Shown here: one piece after another, positions 16,237-26,544 of the stretch | Layout: each line of letters starts with the position of its first letter | How positions within the stretch are numbered: the stretch's first letter is position 1 | DNA from: CAYUQT01 sp964596165 | Lineage (GTDB): Bacteria; Planctomycetota; Phycisphaerae; UBA1845; JAFGLZ01 | NCBI GenBank assembly: GCA_964596165.1 | Contig: CAZQTW010000003.1 | Span: forward strand, 110,704-174,703 | DNA length: 64,000 nt | Reading direction: 5' to 3' | Translations under genes and position numbers: made by a program | The notes under the pieces: model-generated | Databases searched by the model: none | Told to the model about the DNA's origin: nothing | Seen by the model: only the letters and a program-made list of their open reading frames with translations

Positions 16237-17373
16237 ATGAGTCACATCCATGCTCCGATCGTTGTGTCTCTTGTCATCCTCCCCAGGATTGCGGTATCTG
16301 CCGACGGGCGTCCTGCGGAATCCGCAGTCGTCCCCGACTGGGTCAAGCCGCTCCAAGCGCCACGGCCCTTGCCGCCGGGACAGAAGCCCCCCACATTGCC
16401 CGACCTCATGAGGGCGCCCGACGGTTCGAGGATTACCACGCCCGCGGAATGGGCCGAGCAGCGCCGGCGGATTCACGACAAGTGGGTCACGTTTCTTGGC
16501 CGGCTTCCCCGGCCACTCTGCCCCCTGGCGCCGAGAAAAATCGAGACGGTGACGCTTGACGGCGGTATCACCCGCAAGCTGATCCAGATTCAGGTCGAGC
16601 CGGACGTCTGGATGCGGTGCTACCTGTTTGTTCCGGCCGGCAAGGGACCGTTCCCTGCCTGCGTCTGCCTGCACCCCACAACCGATGAGACGATTCGTGA
16701 GCCCGCCGGATTGGTGGTGAAGGAAGAGCGGGCGTTCGCACTGAACTTCGCCAAACGAGGCTATGTGACCATCGCCCCGGAGAACTTCGAGTGGACCTAT
16801 CCCGGCCGACCGACGACCGGACCGGCCTGGGACAAGTTCCACGCCGTTGCCCGCGCCTTCCTGGCCAAGTACCCCGGCGTCAAGGGGATGGCCAAGATGA
16901 TCCATGACGCCTCGCGGGCGGTGGACTATCTGTGCACGATGCCGGCGGTTCGCAAGGACGCGATCGGCTGCATTGGCCACTCGCTCGGGGCGAAGGAGGT
17001 TACGTATCTGATGGCCTTCGACGAGCGCGTCGTCTGCGGCGTGTCGAGCGAGGGTGGTGTGGCCTATGAGTTCACCAACTACCACGATCCGTGGTATCTC
17101 GGTCCCGACATCAAGAAGCCGGACTGCAATCTCCACGCTCACGAGGTGGTCGCCCTGATCGCGCCGCGGGCCTGGCTGCTGATCGGCGGGAACCACACCG
17201 ACGGCGACAAGAGCTGGCCCTACGTCGAGGCCGTCCTGCCGATCTGGCGCCTGCTGGGCAAGCCCGGCAACGCGGGGCTGTTCGTCCACACCCACGGCCA
17301 CTCGGTACCGATGGAGGTTCGAGAAATCGCCGAACAGTGGATGGGCGAGCACCTGAAGCGCGAAAGGGGCTAG
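16237..17373 (+). CDS. Exported alpha/beta hydrolase (dienelactone hydrolase/acetyl esterase-like)
   Basis: A 378-aa protein with a short hydrophobic leader ending near AVSADG, indicating export. The alpha/beta-hydrolase core shows RCYLFVPAGKGPFPACVCLH (strand and oxyanion region), the nucleophile elbow GCIGHSLGAKE (Ser near 249), acid region IGGNHTDGDKSW and a late His in HTHGHSVPMEV. This resembles CE7/CE15-neighbour or DUF-type planctomycete esterases acting on plant or algal carbohydrate esters. GAGGCAAGAATCC precedes the ATG. The precise substrate is unknown. Confidence 0.8.
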   Translation: MSHIHAPIVVSLVILPRIAVSADGRPAESAVVPDWVKPLQAPRPLPPGQKPPTLPDLMRAPDGSRITTPAEWAEQRRRIHDKWVTFLGRLPRPLCPLAPRKIETVTLDGGITRKLIQIQVEPDVWMRCYLFVPAGKGPFPACVCLHPTTDETIREPAGLVVKEERAFALNFAKRGYVTIAPENFEWTYPGRPTTGPAWDKFHAVARAFLAKYPGVKGMAKMIHDASRAVDYLCTMPAVRKDAIGCIGHSLGAKEVTYLMAFDERVVCGVSSEGGVAYEFTNYHDPWYLGPDIKKPDCNLHAHEVVALIAPRAWLLIGGNHTDGDKSWPYVEAVLPIWRLLGKPGNAGLFVHTHGHSVPMEVREIAEQWMGEHLKRERG

Positions 17374-17591
17374 AGGATAGGGTTCAGGGTGTGGGTGCCG
17401 GGGTCGATTGAGGCGCGAGAGCAGTTTATCTCGGGCGCGGCGCCACCCGTTGGGAGGAGGGTGTCTGCCGGTACCCGGCTCGCCGGTCCGTTCGTCCTTC
17501 TGCCGCCAACGCCGCCACGGGCCGACGTAAGATGCCCTGGCTGTCCCTGCGGGGGCGGGGCGCGGTATGATCCGGACTCAAGGGGCATTCC

Positions 17592-18710
17592 ATGAACCAG
17601 CAAAGCGGTTGTGAAACCATGACCCGGCGTGGGTTTGTCGGCGCTGCCGCGGCAACAGGCGTGAGTATCGTGACGCAGCGAGCGAGGGCGAAATCAATGG
17701 ACGGAGAGATTCGCGTGGCGCAAGTCGGCGTCCAGGGACACTGCGAGGACGTCTTGCGAGGCATTCCCGAGATCGGCAAGTGCAGACTGGTCGCCGCGGC
17801 CCGATCCTATCCGAACGAGGACCTCGGCCGGCTCACGCGCTCGCCGGCCTGGTCGAAGGACGGGCGGGTGTATGACGACTATCGCAAGATGCTCGACGAG
17901 GCCAAGCCGGACATCGTCGCGACGTTCGCGCCTTACGCCCACAACGGCACGGTCAACATCGAGGCCGTCAAGCGGGGTTGCCACGTCTTCAGCGAGAAGC
18001 CGGTGGCCGTGTCGGTCGCGGAACTTGACACGCTTCGGGCGGAGCGCGACCGGCGGAAGGTCCAAGTGACGGCCATGCTTCCGATGCGGACGTTCCCGGC
18101 CTTCGTCGCGGCCCGCGACGCGGTCAAACAGGGCAAGATCGGCGAGCCGGTGCTGCTCTCGGCACAGAAGTCGTACAAATTCGGTGCGATCCGGCCGGAT
18201 TATTATAAGAAGCGAGAGACCTACGGCGGTTCGTTCCCTTGGGTGGCGATTCACGCGGTCGATTTCATGCGATTCGTGTCCGGGCTCGATTTCGCGAGCG
18301 TGACGGCCTTGCACGCCGTCAAGGACCATCCGGCTTACCCGGAGTGCGAGGACTGCGGTGCGGCGTTGTTCGAGATGACCAACGGCGGGCAGGGCACCCT
18401 GACGTTCGACTACTTCCGACCCCGGAAGGCCCCGAGCCATGGCGACGATCGGCTTCGCGTGGTCGGCACGAAGGGGTTCGTCGAGGTGCGGCTGACGGAC
18501 AAGCCGTTCTGCGAGTTGACGACCGACGACGCCCCGTCGGTGCAACTGCCGCTGCCCGAGTCGCAGGTCAACATGTTTGTCGGCTTCGTGGAGTCGCTGC
18601 GAACCGGAAAGCCGCACGTCCTGACGTCGGACGAGGCGCTCCGCGCGACCGAGGTGGCGATCAAGGCACGGGACTCGGCCGATACCAAGAAGACGATCTC
18701 GTTGAGGTAG
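17592..18710 (+). CDS. Tat-exported Gfo/Idh/MocA oxidoreductase
   Basis: A 372-aa NAD(P)-binding protein. The leader MTRRGFVGAAAATGVSIV is a twin-arginine signal. The Rossmann domain follows with VAQVGVQGHCEDVL, a variant of the usual GxGxxG, then the family signature HVFSEKPVAVSVAEL near residues 132-146 with the catalytic-type Lys of EKP. The C-terminal sheet contains GGSFPWVAIHAVDFMRFVSG. Family members oxidise or rearrange sugars; secreted versions are abundant in Planctomycetota. AAGGGG precedes the ATG. Confidence 0.88.
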   Translation: MNQQSGCETMTRRGFVGAAAATGVSIVTQRARAKSMDGEIRVAQVGVQGHCEDVLRGIPEIGKCRLVAAARSYPNEDLGRLTRSPAWSKDGRVYDDYRKMLDEAKPDIVATFAPYAHNGTVNIEAVKRGCHVFSEKPVAVSVAELDTLRAERDRRKVQVTAMLPMRTFPAFVAARDAVKQGKIGEPVLLSAQKSYKFGAIRPDYYKKRETYGGSFPWVAIHAVDFMRFVSGLDFASVTALHAVKDHPAYPECEDCGAALFEMTNGGQGTLTFDYFRPRKAPSHGDDRLRVVGTKGFVEVRLTDKPFCELTTDDAPSVQLPLPESQVNMFVGFVESLRTGKPHVLTSDEALRATEVAIKARDSADTKKTISLR

Positions 18711-18879
18711 CGTTGAGCCCCGTCCGTTGTGGATGGAGTTCGTTGGCCTTGGTCTTGTGGCCGGCGTCATTCGCCCGGTTCGATGCCTTGAGCGGATTCC
18801 CCTTCGGTCTCCTAAGCTCGAATTCGCCGCCATCGTCACCGGGCGTGTGCGGGTACGTGGGGCCTCGATTCCGAATCAG

Positions 18880-19887
18880 TCATGCGTGTGCGGCATTGCC
18901 GGATCGCTCGGCCGTCTCATACCGCACCGGGGTGGCGTGCCAGCCGGACCACCGCTTTTCCCAATAGAGGTTGTGGAGTCGAACGGACAGCTCGCCCGGG
19001 CCGTTGCGCCCGCCGACAGGAACGCCGTCCACGCTGCGGACCGGCATGATGCTGCCGGCCGTGGTCGTCATGAAGACCTCCTGCGCGGAGCGCAGCTCAT
19101 CGGCGTGGACCCGCCGCAATGTGGCCGGCAGGCCGATATCGTGGCACAGGTCGAATACGCTCCGACGGGTGATGCCTTCCAGACAGCCCGAATCGGGGCT
19201 CACGACGATGCCGTCGATGACGGCGAAGATGTTGGCCCCCGCCGCCTCGGTCAGGTATCCGGCCTCGTCCGTGAGGACCGCCCACTCCGCGCCGCGGTCG
19301 CCTGCTTCGAACAGCGCCATCTGCATGTCGAGCCAGCAGAAGTTCTTGGCTGTCGGATCCACGGCCCGCGGCGAGATGCGGATGCGGTTGCGGCTGACGA
19401 TCAGGTCGATGCCCCGAGTCCGCTGTTCGTCGTCGGCCACGAAGATGAAGTAGACCGCAAAGGCGTAGAAGCGGTTGTCGAACTTCGCGGCGTCCACCAT
19501 CTCGCTGCGGCCCATCGGCGGCTCCCCGCGCGTGACCGTCCACCACACGTACGCATCGCGGAGGCCGGTTCGGGCGACAAGTTCGTGGAGGATCTCCGCC
19601 TCCTGCCGGCGATCGAACGGGTTGCGGACCCGGATCGCCTCACATGCCCGGGCGAAGCGCGCCTGGTGGTCCTCAAGTCGGAAGAACGCCCCGCGGCTCA
19701 CGCTGACGACATCGTAGACCGCGTCCGCGTGCATGAAGCCGCAGTCGATAATCGGGACAGCCGCCTCATAGATGGGGCAGAAGTGGTCGACCACGTATGC
19801 CGCTCCGAGGGCATAGGCAGGATCGTGGGGCAACCGTCGGTGTTCAGGATGGCTGTTCATCACCTCTTCAACGCGGATGATCTCCAT
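18880..19887 (-). CDS. Class IV PLP aminotransferase
   Basis: The start at 19887 has GGGAGGA eight bases upstream, better than the longer frame to 19938. The 335-aa protein shows IIDCGFMHADAVYDVVSVSRG with a following FFRLEDHQARF, as in branched-chain aminotransferases and especially (R)-selective amine transaminases. The PLP lysine is in DPTAKNFCWLDMQMALFEA, the cofactor phosphate region in LTEAAGANIFAVIDG, and EGITRRSVFDLC follows. It transfers amino groups in the cytoplasm; the substrate cannot be told from sequence. It stands alone between convergent and divergent neighbours. Confidence 0.85.
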   Translation of the reverse strand: MEIIRVEEVMNSHPEHRRLPHDPAYALGAAYVVDHFCPIYEAAVPIIDCGFMHADAVYDVVSVSRGAFFRLEDHQARFARACEAIRVRNPFDRRQEAEILHELVARTGLRDAYVWWTVTRGEPPMGRSEMVDAAKFDNRFYAFAVYFIFVADDEQRTRGIDLIVSRNRIRISPRAVDPTAKNFCWLDMQMALFEAGDRGAEWAVLTDEAGYLTEAAGANIFAVIDGIVVSPDSGCLEGITRRSVFDLCHDIGLPATLRRVHADELRSAQEVFMTTTAGSIMPVRSVDGVPVGGRNGPGELSVRLHNLYWEKRWSGWHATPVRYETAERSGNAAHA

Positions 19888-20282
19888 GAAGGCGTCCTCC
19901 CATTGGCGATTTCTCACCAGTGTTCTACTCGCACGCATCGTCTCAGTTCAAGGCCGGTCGCCGAATCCGCCCGGCTATCGGCGGCGCCGGTGCCGACCAC
20001 TTCCCCAATCGGTCCGGTTCACCGAGAGTATCGGAATCCTCATAGACTCCGTCTGGATGGGGTGAATGCTTGCCGCGCTGCGGTGCGCGCCTTCCATGAT
20101 CCCTGCGGGACTTCCTTGCAGGGGCATCTCGTCTTCCCCAGATCGGCGCCATGGGGTATTCTCATCATATTCCCGCGGGACGCACCGTAAGCTGGTCACA
20201 AAGGGTTGGACGGACAGTCGGGTTGCCAAACAGTGTTGGCCGTGTTTCTTCTTCAGGGACTCTGGAACGAGGTCGGTTGATC
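19888..20282. other. 395-bp divergent intergenic region
   Basis: It separates the minus-strand aminotransferase from the plus-strand ceramidase-like gene and must carry both promoters. The piece CCTGCGGGACTTCCTTGCAGGG near 20101-20122 can fold into a hairpin. I found no convincing -35/-10 pair, RNA gene or ORF with protein-like content. Confidence 0.4.
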
Positions 20283-21848
20283 ATGAACGCGACGGCCCCT
20301 AAGACAACCATCCACCGCGGTCGATCCTGCAGGAACGGCAACACGGACTGCCGCATTCCGGTCGTTGTGGCGTGCCTGCTCCTCGGATCACCCGATCCGG
20401 ACGCCGCCCGTGCCGCTCAGCTCTTGGCGGGAGTCTCAAAGGTCGATGTCACCAATACACAGGCCGGGCCGGTCAATGATCCCCTCTACGTCAAGGCGCT
20501 GGTGCTGAGGGATGAGGCCACAATGGCGGCGATCATCACCGTTGACGCCGTCGCCATCGCGGAAATCGGTCCTGTTCGCAACGACTATCTCGATAAGGTC
20601 CGCTCGCGGCTGGAACAGGAACTGAACATCAAGCCTACAAACGTCCTGATCAATACCAGCCATTGCCACGGCAATGTGTGCTCCGATGTTGACAAACGGA
20701 CGTTCCAGGCCGTCAAGGAAGCCGCTCGAAACCTGGTTCCCGTCAACGTCGGTGCCGGCGCCGGCCATGAAAACCGTATCATGGAGAACCGCAGGCTCAG
20801 GCTGAAAGACGGAAGAGAGGCCGATGTCCGCCACGCGTATTCGCTTCCGCCCGATGAAGAGGTTGTCGGGGTGGGTCCGGTCGATCCCGAGATCGGCATC
20901 CTGCGCCTGAACAGGAAAGACGGACGGACGCTGGCGGTCGTCTACAATTTCGCATGCCATCCCATACAGGGCGTCCCGAGCGGCGGCAACACAGCCGACA
21001 TCACCGGTTTTGCCTCCAGAGTGATCGAAGACAATCTGGGCGAGGGGGCAACGGCCCTTTTTCTCCAGGGGTGTGCCGGCGATATCAACCCGATCAACTA
21101 CAAGGATGTCGATCATCCTCGGGATGCCGAACCATTGGGGAACATGCTGGGCCTGAGCACCTTGCAGGCGTTGAGGAGAATACGGCCCAAGGAGGACGGG
21201 CGGCTGAAGGTCATCCGCGAGGTCATCGAGCTGCCGCGAGCCGACCTGGCCCCACGGATCACCGCCCTGGAGGCCGAGCAGACAAGACTGGTTCAGTCCT
21301 TCAAAGGCACCAGCCTAAACCTCAAGACGTTCCTCGAATTGACTGCCAAGTACAGCTTGTCCACCACGTTTCCATCCTACTATTCCCACCGATACTTGCA
21401 CGACAGGGCCATGGGGCGAGTGGACCTGGACAGGCTCGATGTTGAGAACCGTCGGAACATGAAGCAGTACGTTGAAAACATCTACACGATGGAGGAATTG
21501 ACGAGGCTGCAAACGAACCTGGCTCTACTGAGGAAGCATCAGGCGGACAACGTGGCCGCTGGCAGAAAGACGATCGCCGTCGAGGTGATGGGTGTGAGAA
21601 TCGGCGATTTCGTGTTGGTCACGTTTCCGGGGGAACCGACCGTGCAGATCGGCCTCAACATCAAGAAGAAGTCTCCGCATGACCTGACGTTCGTTGCCGG
21701 GTGTACGAACGGCTACATCTACTATGCACCTACCGCCGAGCAGCTCAAGCATGTGGGCAATGCCCAGGAGGACAGCGATTGCCTCTTGGCGCCGGAGTGG
21801 CAGAAGGTGTACGAGGACAACGTGGCGGAGATACTCAGGAAGTTATAG
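20283..21848 (+). CDS. Exported neutral/alkaline ceramidase-like protein
   Basis: ATG 20283 was chosen because it begins a leader with RIPVVVACLLLGSP, followed by mature sequence from about residue 45. The protein (521 aa) has the ceramidase N-terminal pattern: GVSKVDVTNTQAGPVNDPLY, PTNVLINTSHCHGN (metal-binding His pair), VYNFACHPIQGVPSGGNTA and ALFLQGCAGDINPINY. Late sequence VMGVRIGDFVLVTFPGEPTV also fits. Many planctomycete members are exported and may act on lipids or sugar conjugates rather than ceramide. No operon partner is evident. Confidence 0.85.
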   Translation: MNATAPKTTIHRGRSCRNGNTDCRIPVVVACLLLGSPDPDAARAAQLLAGVSKVDVTNTQAGPVNDPLYVKALVLRDEATMAAIITVDAVAIAEIGPVRNDYLDKVRSRLEQELNIKPTNVLINTSHCHGNVCSDVDKRTFQAVKEAARNLVPVNVGAGAGHENRIMENRRLRLKDGREADVRHAYSLPPDEEVVGVGPVDPEIGILRLNRKDGRTLAVVYNFACHPIQGVPSGGNTADITGFASRVIEDNLGEGATALFLQGCAGDINPINYKDVDHPRDAEPLGNMLGLSTLQALRRIRPKEDGRLKVIREVIELPRADLAPRITALEAEQTRLVQSFKGTSLNLKTFLELTAKYSLSTTFPSYYSHRYLHDRAMGRVDLDRLDVENRRNMKQYVENIYTMEELTRLQTNLALLRKHQADNVAAGRKTIAVEVMGVRIGDFVLVTFPGEPTVQIGLNIKKKSPHDLTFVAGCTNGYIYYAPTAEQLKHVGNAQEDSDCLLAPEWQKVYEDNVAEILRKL

Positions 21849-21925
21849 GGCGGCCGTCCCTCTCGGAACAGGGGAAATCCGACACTGCTGCAAGGCGCAA
21901 TCGGGGCAGGCACAGGCTTCTCAGC

Positions 21926-23899
21926 TCACGGGTCGCGGTAGAACCATGCGATCGGGAGGGACACGAAGCGCGTATCGATGTATCCGGGTTCGACGTCAAA
22001 CCGCATGACGGAGCTGTATCCCGGGGCGTGCATATAGGAGAGTACGGCACGATCCTTCACATACGTGCAACTGACGTAGCCATAGCGGTGGTACCGGCTC
22101 TGCTCCAGGAGTTTAAGGTGTTTCCAGGTGAGACCGCCGTCACGCGACACGGCGCTGATCAACGGGCAGCGCCCCTCGTAGCCGTAAGCCCATATGGCCA
22201 GGATGTCATCGCTGTTCGGGATTCGGCTCAGAAGCGCCGGGCCGCAGCCTCCGCGGAGCGGCGACAAGACCGGCTTGCTCCAGGTCTGTCCCCGATCGGT
22301 CGACCAGGAGAAGAACTGTCCGCCCGCAATCGAACGCATGGTCATCAGAAGGCGGCCGTCGGCCAGCTCGCAAATGCTCGGCTCGTTGACGTTCTGATGC
22401 CTCCTTTGATACGGGGTCAGGCCGGGGTCGGGCACATGGCTGCCCGCCTTCCAGGTGTGGCCGTCGTCGTCCGAATAGCAGGCGTATGGCCAGCGAATCC
22501 CGCCGACATACTCCCGCGTGGCCAGGACGATCCGCCCGCCGGACAGCCTGATCAGACAGGCATTGTTGGCGACATGGCGGTTGGCGTTGCGCGTCGGGGT
22601 GACGATGATGCGTTTGCTCCACGTCTTGCCCTCGTCGGCGGAACGACGTAGGACCATCCCCTTGGCCGGCATATCCGGCGTCTTGTCATGATAGACCATC
22701 AAGACGTCCCCATTCTTTCCCCGAAGCAGGCTGACAGACATGACGTTGCCCTGCGAACCCTCGTCCCGGTCGGCGACGGTCCAGGGCTCACCCCAGGTCT
22801 TGCCGCCGTCCCTCGAAATCCGGCCTACCAACCGCGCGGGCGAATCATCCCACCCTTTCCCCGCGTAGTAATGGGAATAGACGGCGAGCAAGCCGCCGTC
22901 CTTGGTTGTGAGGATGTCGCCCTCGGAACCACGGGGAGACTGCGGCGTCGCCTCATGTAGATATCCGACAATCGCGCCGTCGGCCGGCCGGATGTCCTCG
23001 GGCCCTTCGGCGTACTTGACGCCCTTGTATGGGGACGGCACGGAATTGACAAAGACCTCCCGATACTCGCTGACGACCTCCGCTCCGCCACTCACCGGCT
23101 GCTTGCTGCCGAATTGGATGTAAAAGGGGTTTCGGTACGGATCGTGCACGAATCGTCCGCGCTCTTTGTGGTCGATCTGAAGTATCAACTCGCGAGGTTC
23201 GGCCACGAGTTGGACGTCACACCAGCCGTCGGTCGAAGGATCGGCGCAGATCTCTCGTGCGACGCGCTCACCGTCGCGCAAGACCTCGACGGTCCATACT
23301 GTCGTTCCGTTGTCGCCTCGATTGCACCAAACCTCCCACGGCCCTTCCGAAAGGGAGACGCATGAGAACCGCCCGCCGGCAACGCGGCTTTCGGGCGCCC
23401 GAATACGCCACGCGATAAAGAGCCGACCGTCGGCCATGCGATACCGACTGACCGCTCCCCAGAAAGCCGGCGTGAGGAAATGGTGGTGATCGCCCGGCTT
23501 GCCGGAAGCCCGCGCGCGGAAGAGCTTGCCGGGCAGTTCACAACGCTCTTTCGAGGTAAAGCATCCATAGTCCCAGTAGTTGGGAATCGTGAAGAGGCAG
23601 GTATACGCATACAGCAAACCGGTTCCGCCGTTCTCGAATGTGAGTTGCTTTACTCGCCAGGCATAGTCACCGTCGGTCTCCTTCCGTATGGTGCACACCG
23701 GGCCAAACTGAAAACCGTACGAGGGCTGGTCGTCGGTGACCTTCTCGCTCTTCGTCTGGCCGATCGAAGACGCAATAACCACTGGTGTCGTCGGCAGTCC
23801 AGCCGGCCTTCCGTCGGATGCTGCCAGCACGATTCCCAGCAGCAGGGGGCCTTTCGCTTTCCATCTTCGCCAGGACCGCCTCTGAAACCTTGCTGCCAT
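21926..23899 (-). CDS. Exported sialidase-type BNR/Asp-box protein
   Basis: A 657-aa protein starting at ATG 23899 (a GTG lies one codon earlier), with AGGA upstream and an N-terminal basic-hydrophobic leader (WKAKGPLLLGIVLAAS). The N-terminal ~260 residues are a beta-sandwich. From ~300 on come Asp-box repeats SRDGGKTWG, SADEGKTWS, SDDDGHTWK, STDRGQTWS and SRDGGLTWK, the blade markers of a six-bladed sialidase propeller. Conserved arginines such as RLSGGRIVLATREY fit. It probably binds or cleaves exoglycans outside the cell, but many such planctomycete proteins lack proven sialidase activity. Confidence 0.85.
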   Translation of the reverse strand: MAARFQRRSWRRWKAKGPLLLGIVLAASDGRPAGLPTTPVVIASSIGQTKSEKVTDDQPSYGFQFGPVCTIRKETDGDYAWRVKQLTFENGGTGLLYAYTCLFTIPNYWDYGCFTSKERCELPGKLFRARASGKPGDHHHFLTPAFWGAVSRYRMADGRLFIAWRIRAPESRVAGGRFSCVSLSEGPWEVWCNRGDNGTTVWTVEVLRDGERVAREICADPSTDGWCDVQLVAEPRELILQIDHKERGRFVHDPYRNPFYIQFGSKQPVSGGAEVVSEYREVFVNSVPSPYKGVKYAEGPEDIRPADGAIVGYLHEATPQSPRGSEGDILTTKDGGLLAVYSHYYAGKGWDDSPARLVGRISRDGGKTWGEPWTVADRDEGSQGNVMSVSLLRGKNGDVLMVYHDKTPDMPAKGMVLRRSADEGKTWSKRIIVTPTRNANRHVANNACLIRLSGGRIVLATREYVGGIRWPYACYSDDDGHTWKAGSHVPDPGLTPYQRRHQNVNEPSICELADGRLLMTMRSIAGGQFFSWSTDRGQTWSKPVLSPLRGGCGPALLSRIPNSDDILAIWAYGYEGRCPLISAVSRDGGLTWKHLKLLEQSRYHRYGYVSCTYVKDRAVLSYMHAPGYSSVMRFDVEPGYIDTRFVSLPIAWFYRDP

Positions 23900-24106
23900 C
23901 ACCGTCTTTCCTGGGGCTTACTCTGAAGACTCACTGCGAGATATTCTACTCTCGAGTCCTTGCTGAGTCAGGGCATGGCAGCCCCCGGCGGAAGTGGCAG
24001 GAAAAGGTACGGTATTCGGGTGTAAAGCGGTATGCCGATCGAAGAGGAGGCTCGCAAGTACGTTCGCCCTTCCACCACCACCGCCACCATCAGCTACCAC
24101 AGACCA

Positions 24107-24598
24107 TTACGCGTTGATTTCGAGCGGCTGTCCACATTCCGGGCATCGACCGCTTTCGTTGCCCGTCAGGTCATAGCCACATTGCCGGCAGTGCCCCGGT
24201 GGCGAGCGTCGGTCTTGATGCCAGAGGACGATGGTGGGGATGAGGACGAGCAGGAGGGGTTCCCACAAAGGGACGTCCCATTCAACTCTCTCGCCAAGTC
24301 CGGGTTGGTAGGTGTGACGTTCGAGGCGGTGCCAGGTGATCCATGAGGCATCTTCATGAACGGCGCCGAACGTCCACCCCGTGAGTGCTGGGTGACTCGT
24401 TCGATACGCATCGAAGCCTACCGCCCCACGCTTCAGGATGAGGTTGACGCGCCAGTGGCGCGGTGCGTCGGCTCGCCGCAGCTCCCACGTCCGGCAGACC
24501 CACAGGTGATTGCTCACGGCCAGGACGACGAGGATCAGGCAACAGGCTACCGTGCCGGACCACTTCAACACAGGTCGCAATCGAACTCGTCCGCGCAT
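24107..24598 (-). CDS. Small zinc-ribbon membrane protein
   Basis: From ATG 24598 the protein has ~163 residues: an N-terminal membrane helix (LKWSGTVACCLILVVLAVSN), an extracytoplasmic stretch of ~70 residues, a second helix (LWEPLLLVLIPTIVLW) and a C-terminal cytoplasmic zinc ribbon HCRQCGYDLTGNESGRCPEC with four intact cysteines. A start at 24634 is also open. Two other window proteins share the ribbon. The family is a planctomycete hallmark without known function. Confidence 0.8.
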   Translation of the reverse strand: MRGRVRLRPVLKWSGTVACCLILVVLAVSNHLWVCRTWELRRADAPRHWRVNLILKRGAVGFDAYRTSHPALTGWTFGAVHEDASWITWHRLERHTYQPGLGERVEWDVPLWEPLLLVLIPTIVLWHQDRRSPPGHCRQCGYDLTGNESGRCPECGQPLEINA

Positions 24599-24720
24599 GC
24601 CGGGCAACCTACGTTGGCCTTCGCATGGCCGCAAGCCCCGTGAGGCATGATGTCTCGAGATCGGGACGGCGAATCGGCCGATGGGGAGGGACGGTCGGCA
24701 ATCGCCGACGGAGTGCGGCC

Positions 24721-26544
24721 TCAGCGGCTTGGACTGCTCGACGCATGCGGGCTCTGCTTTTCGATGATCAACTCGTCGCAGACCTTGCCATCTGCGTCGT
24801 AGGTCCGGCAGACGAGCCGTCCGCCGTCAATGTCGAACTTCTGGTACCACGGCCCGCCGCTGAAGTACTTTTCGACATGTGCAGGAACGGTCCGAGGCCG
24901 TCTGAGGCCCGATGTGCCCAACGACACGATGTGGATCGTCCCGTTACTCGGCGAGGCCACCGCCTGACCGTTTCTCATGGGACGAGTTCGAAGATAGTAG
25001 TGGACGTGCCCGCTTAACATCATGTCGAGATGATGCTTCGCGAACACCCTCTCCCACCTGGAACGAATTGCCGCGTATTCGTCGTCCCGGCCGAGGGCGT
25101 ACAGGGGGAAATGGTAGATGGCGAACCGCCAGGTGGCGTCCGTGCCGGCCAGTTGTTCCTCCATCCATCTTGCCTGAGACTCGTATGGAGTTCCTACGTC
25201 CATTACGAGGAACAACGCGTTGCCATAGCTGAAGCTGTAAGTGCGCTCGAGCTCGACACCCTTGGGGCCGTTTTCGGGGAGTCCGAACAGTGCCAGCGGC
25301 ATGCCGGCGCCAAGGCCATCCTGGTCGTCATGATTGCCGAGGGAGAACAGAACGGGCCTCCGATTGAACACGCCGCTCGAAAGCGCGAAGAACTGGTCCC
25401 ACTCGTCGCGAAACAGCCCTGTGCTGACGACGTCGCCCGCGATGACATAGAACGCCGCTTCCGGGTGGCGGCGGTCGGCCGCTTGGAGCAGACGCCCCCA
25501 GTCCGGCGACCGGTGGGTATCGCCGAACGTGATGAACGAGAACGGCTCGTCGCCGACGGTCGCGGTCTTGAACTCCGCCTCGTCGCTCCAGGAATCGTTT
25601 TCCGGAGAGCCCACGGAGTATACATACGCGGTCGATGGTTTGAGGCCGCGCAGGACCGCGGTGAACCGGTGGGTATGCCGGTCATTCATGAGAAGGCGGT
25701 CTTCGATGACCGTGCGTTCTGCTTGGGCCTCGGTGGAAGCCTCGAACTCGACACCCTTTGCGCGATAACGGACGACGCCGCTCTTCACGGAAGTGTTGGT
25801 GCGCCACTGAATCGTCTGCGTCGTGCGCGGGTCCTCGCTCCAGGTCAACACCACCTGATCCGGCTTGTCTGACGACGGGTAAGGGGTCTTGCGGAAGGCG
25901 CCGACCAGGTGGGCCTCACGCGCACGACCACGATACGTCGTCAGCAAGAGTTGACCATCCAGGGACGGAGGCAGTTCCTCAATGAACAAGTCATCCCAGT
26001 CGCGGTAGATCCACGCTCCCTTCTTCATCGCGATGACGGCCTCATTTGCCGGGAAAAGGTTGCTGATCTTGACTCTCGCGCCGGGGCATTGCGGTCCCAC
26101 ACAGACGAAGTAGACGCTGCGGTGCATGTCGAATCCGTTGATCCCAAGCTCGACGCGCCCGGCATCGAATCGTTTCTGCCAGACTTCGTAAGACCCTATC
26201 TCGTTCCTCACCGTGAGGTTGGTCTTCTCGAAGCCGGCGTCCTTGATCCAGAAGGGCAGTACCACTTGGTCGACATTTCGAATTACGGAGACCACCACCG
26301 GCACATCGACATCGAAGTACCAGTACTTGGTGGCCAGGACCTTGCGCTCGGCGTCGGTGATTAGTCTCAAGACGGCTTCATGGCTCAAGGAGCGGAGCGC
26401 CTGTTCGTCCAGCCTGGCGTACAAACGTCCGACGATGCCGTCCATGGTTTGCCCGACGGACGATTCCGCGGACCGCGCTGCAGAGGGATCCGGCGCGAAC
26501 CCAAGCAGCAACAGACCGAGCGCTAGCCGCACGATCCTATTCAC
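24721..26544 (-). CDS. Exported purple-acid-phosphatase-like metallophosphoesterase
   Basis: GTG 26544 has GGAGGA eight bases upstream and starts a signal peptide (NRIVRLALGLLLLGFAPDPSAA). The ~607-aa protein has an N-terminal region with several cysteine-containing beta strands, a fibronectin-like domain (~225-330; KPDQVVLTWSEDPRTTQTIQ) and a calcineurin-type catalytic domain: FGDTH (~340-344), AGDVV (~369-373), LGNHDDQ (~402-408), IYHFPLY and SGHVHYYLR. These supply the two-metal site. It likely hydrolyses phosphate esters outside the cytoplasm. Confidence 0.88.
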   Translation of the reverse strand: MNRIVRLALGLLLLGFAPDPSAARSAESSVGQTMDGIVGRLYARLDEQALRSLSHEAVLRLITDAERKVLATKYWYFDVDVPVVVSVIRNVDQVVLPFWIKDAGFEKTNLTVRNEIGSYEVWQKRFDAGRVELGINGFDMHRSVYFVCVGPQCPGARVKISNLFPANEAVIAMKKGAWIYRDWDDLFIEELPPSLDGQLLLTTYRGRAREAHLVGAFRKTPYPSSDKPDQVVLTWSEDPRTTQTIQWRTNTSVKSGVVRYRAKGVEFEASTEAQAERTVIEDRLLMNDRHTHRFTAVLRGLKPSTAYVYSVGSPENDSWSDEAEFKTATVGDEPFSFITFGDTHRSPDWGRLLQAADRRHPEAAFYVIAGDVVSTGLFRDEWDQFFALSSGVFNRRPVLFSLGNHDDQDGLGAGMPLALFGLPENGPKGVELERTYSFSYGNALFLVMDVGTPYESQARWMEEQLAGTDATWRFAIYHFPLYALGRDDEYAAIRSRWERVFAKHHLDMMLSGHVHYYLRTRPMRNGQAVASPSNGTIHIVSLGTSGLRRPRTVPAHVEKYFSGGPWYQKFDIDGGRLVCRTYDADGKVCDELIIEKQSPHASSSPSR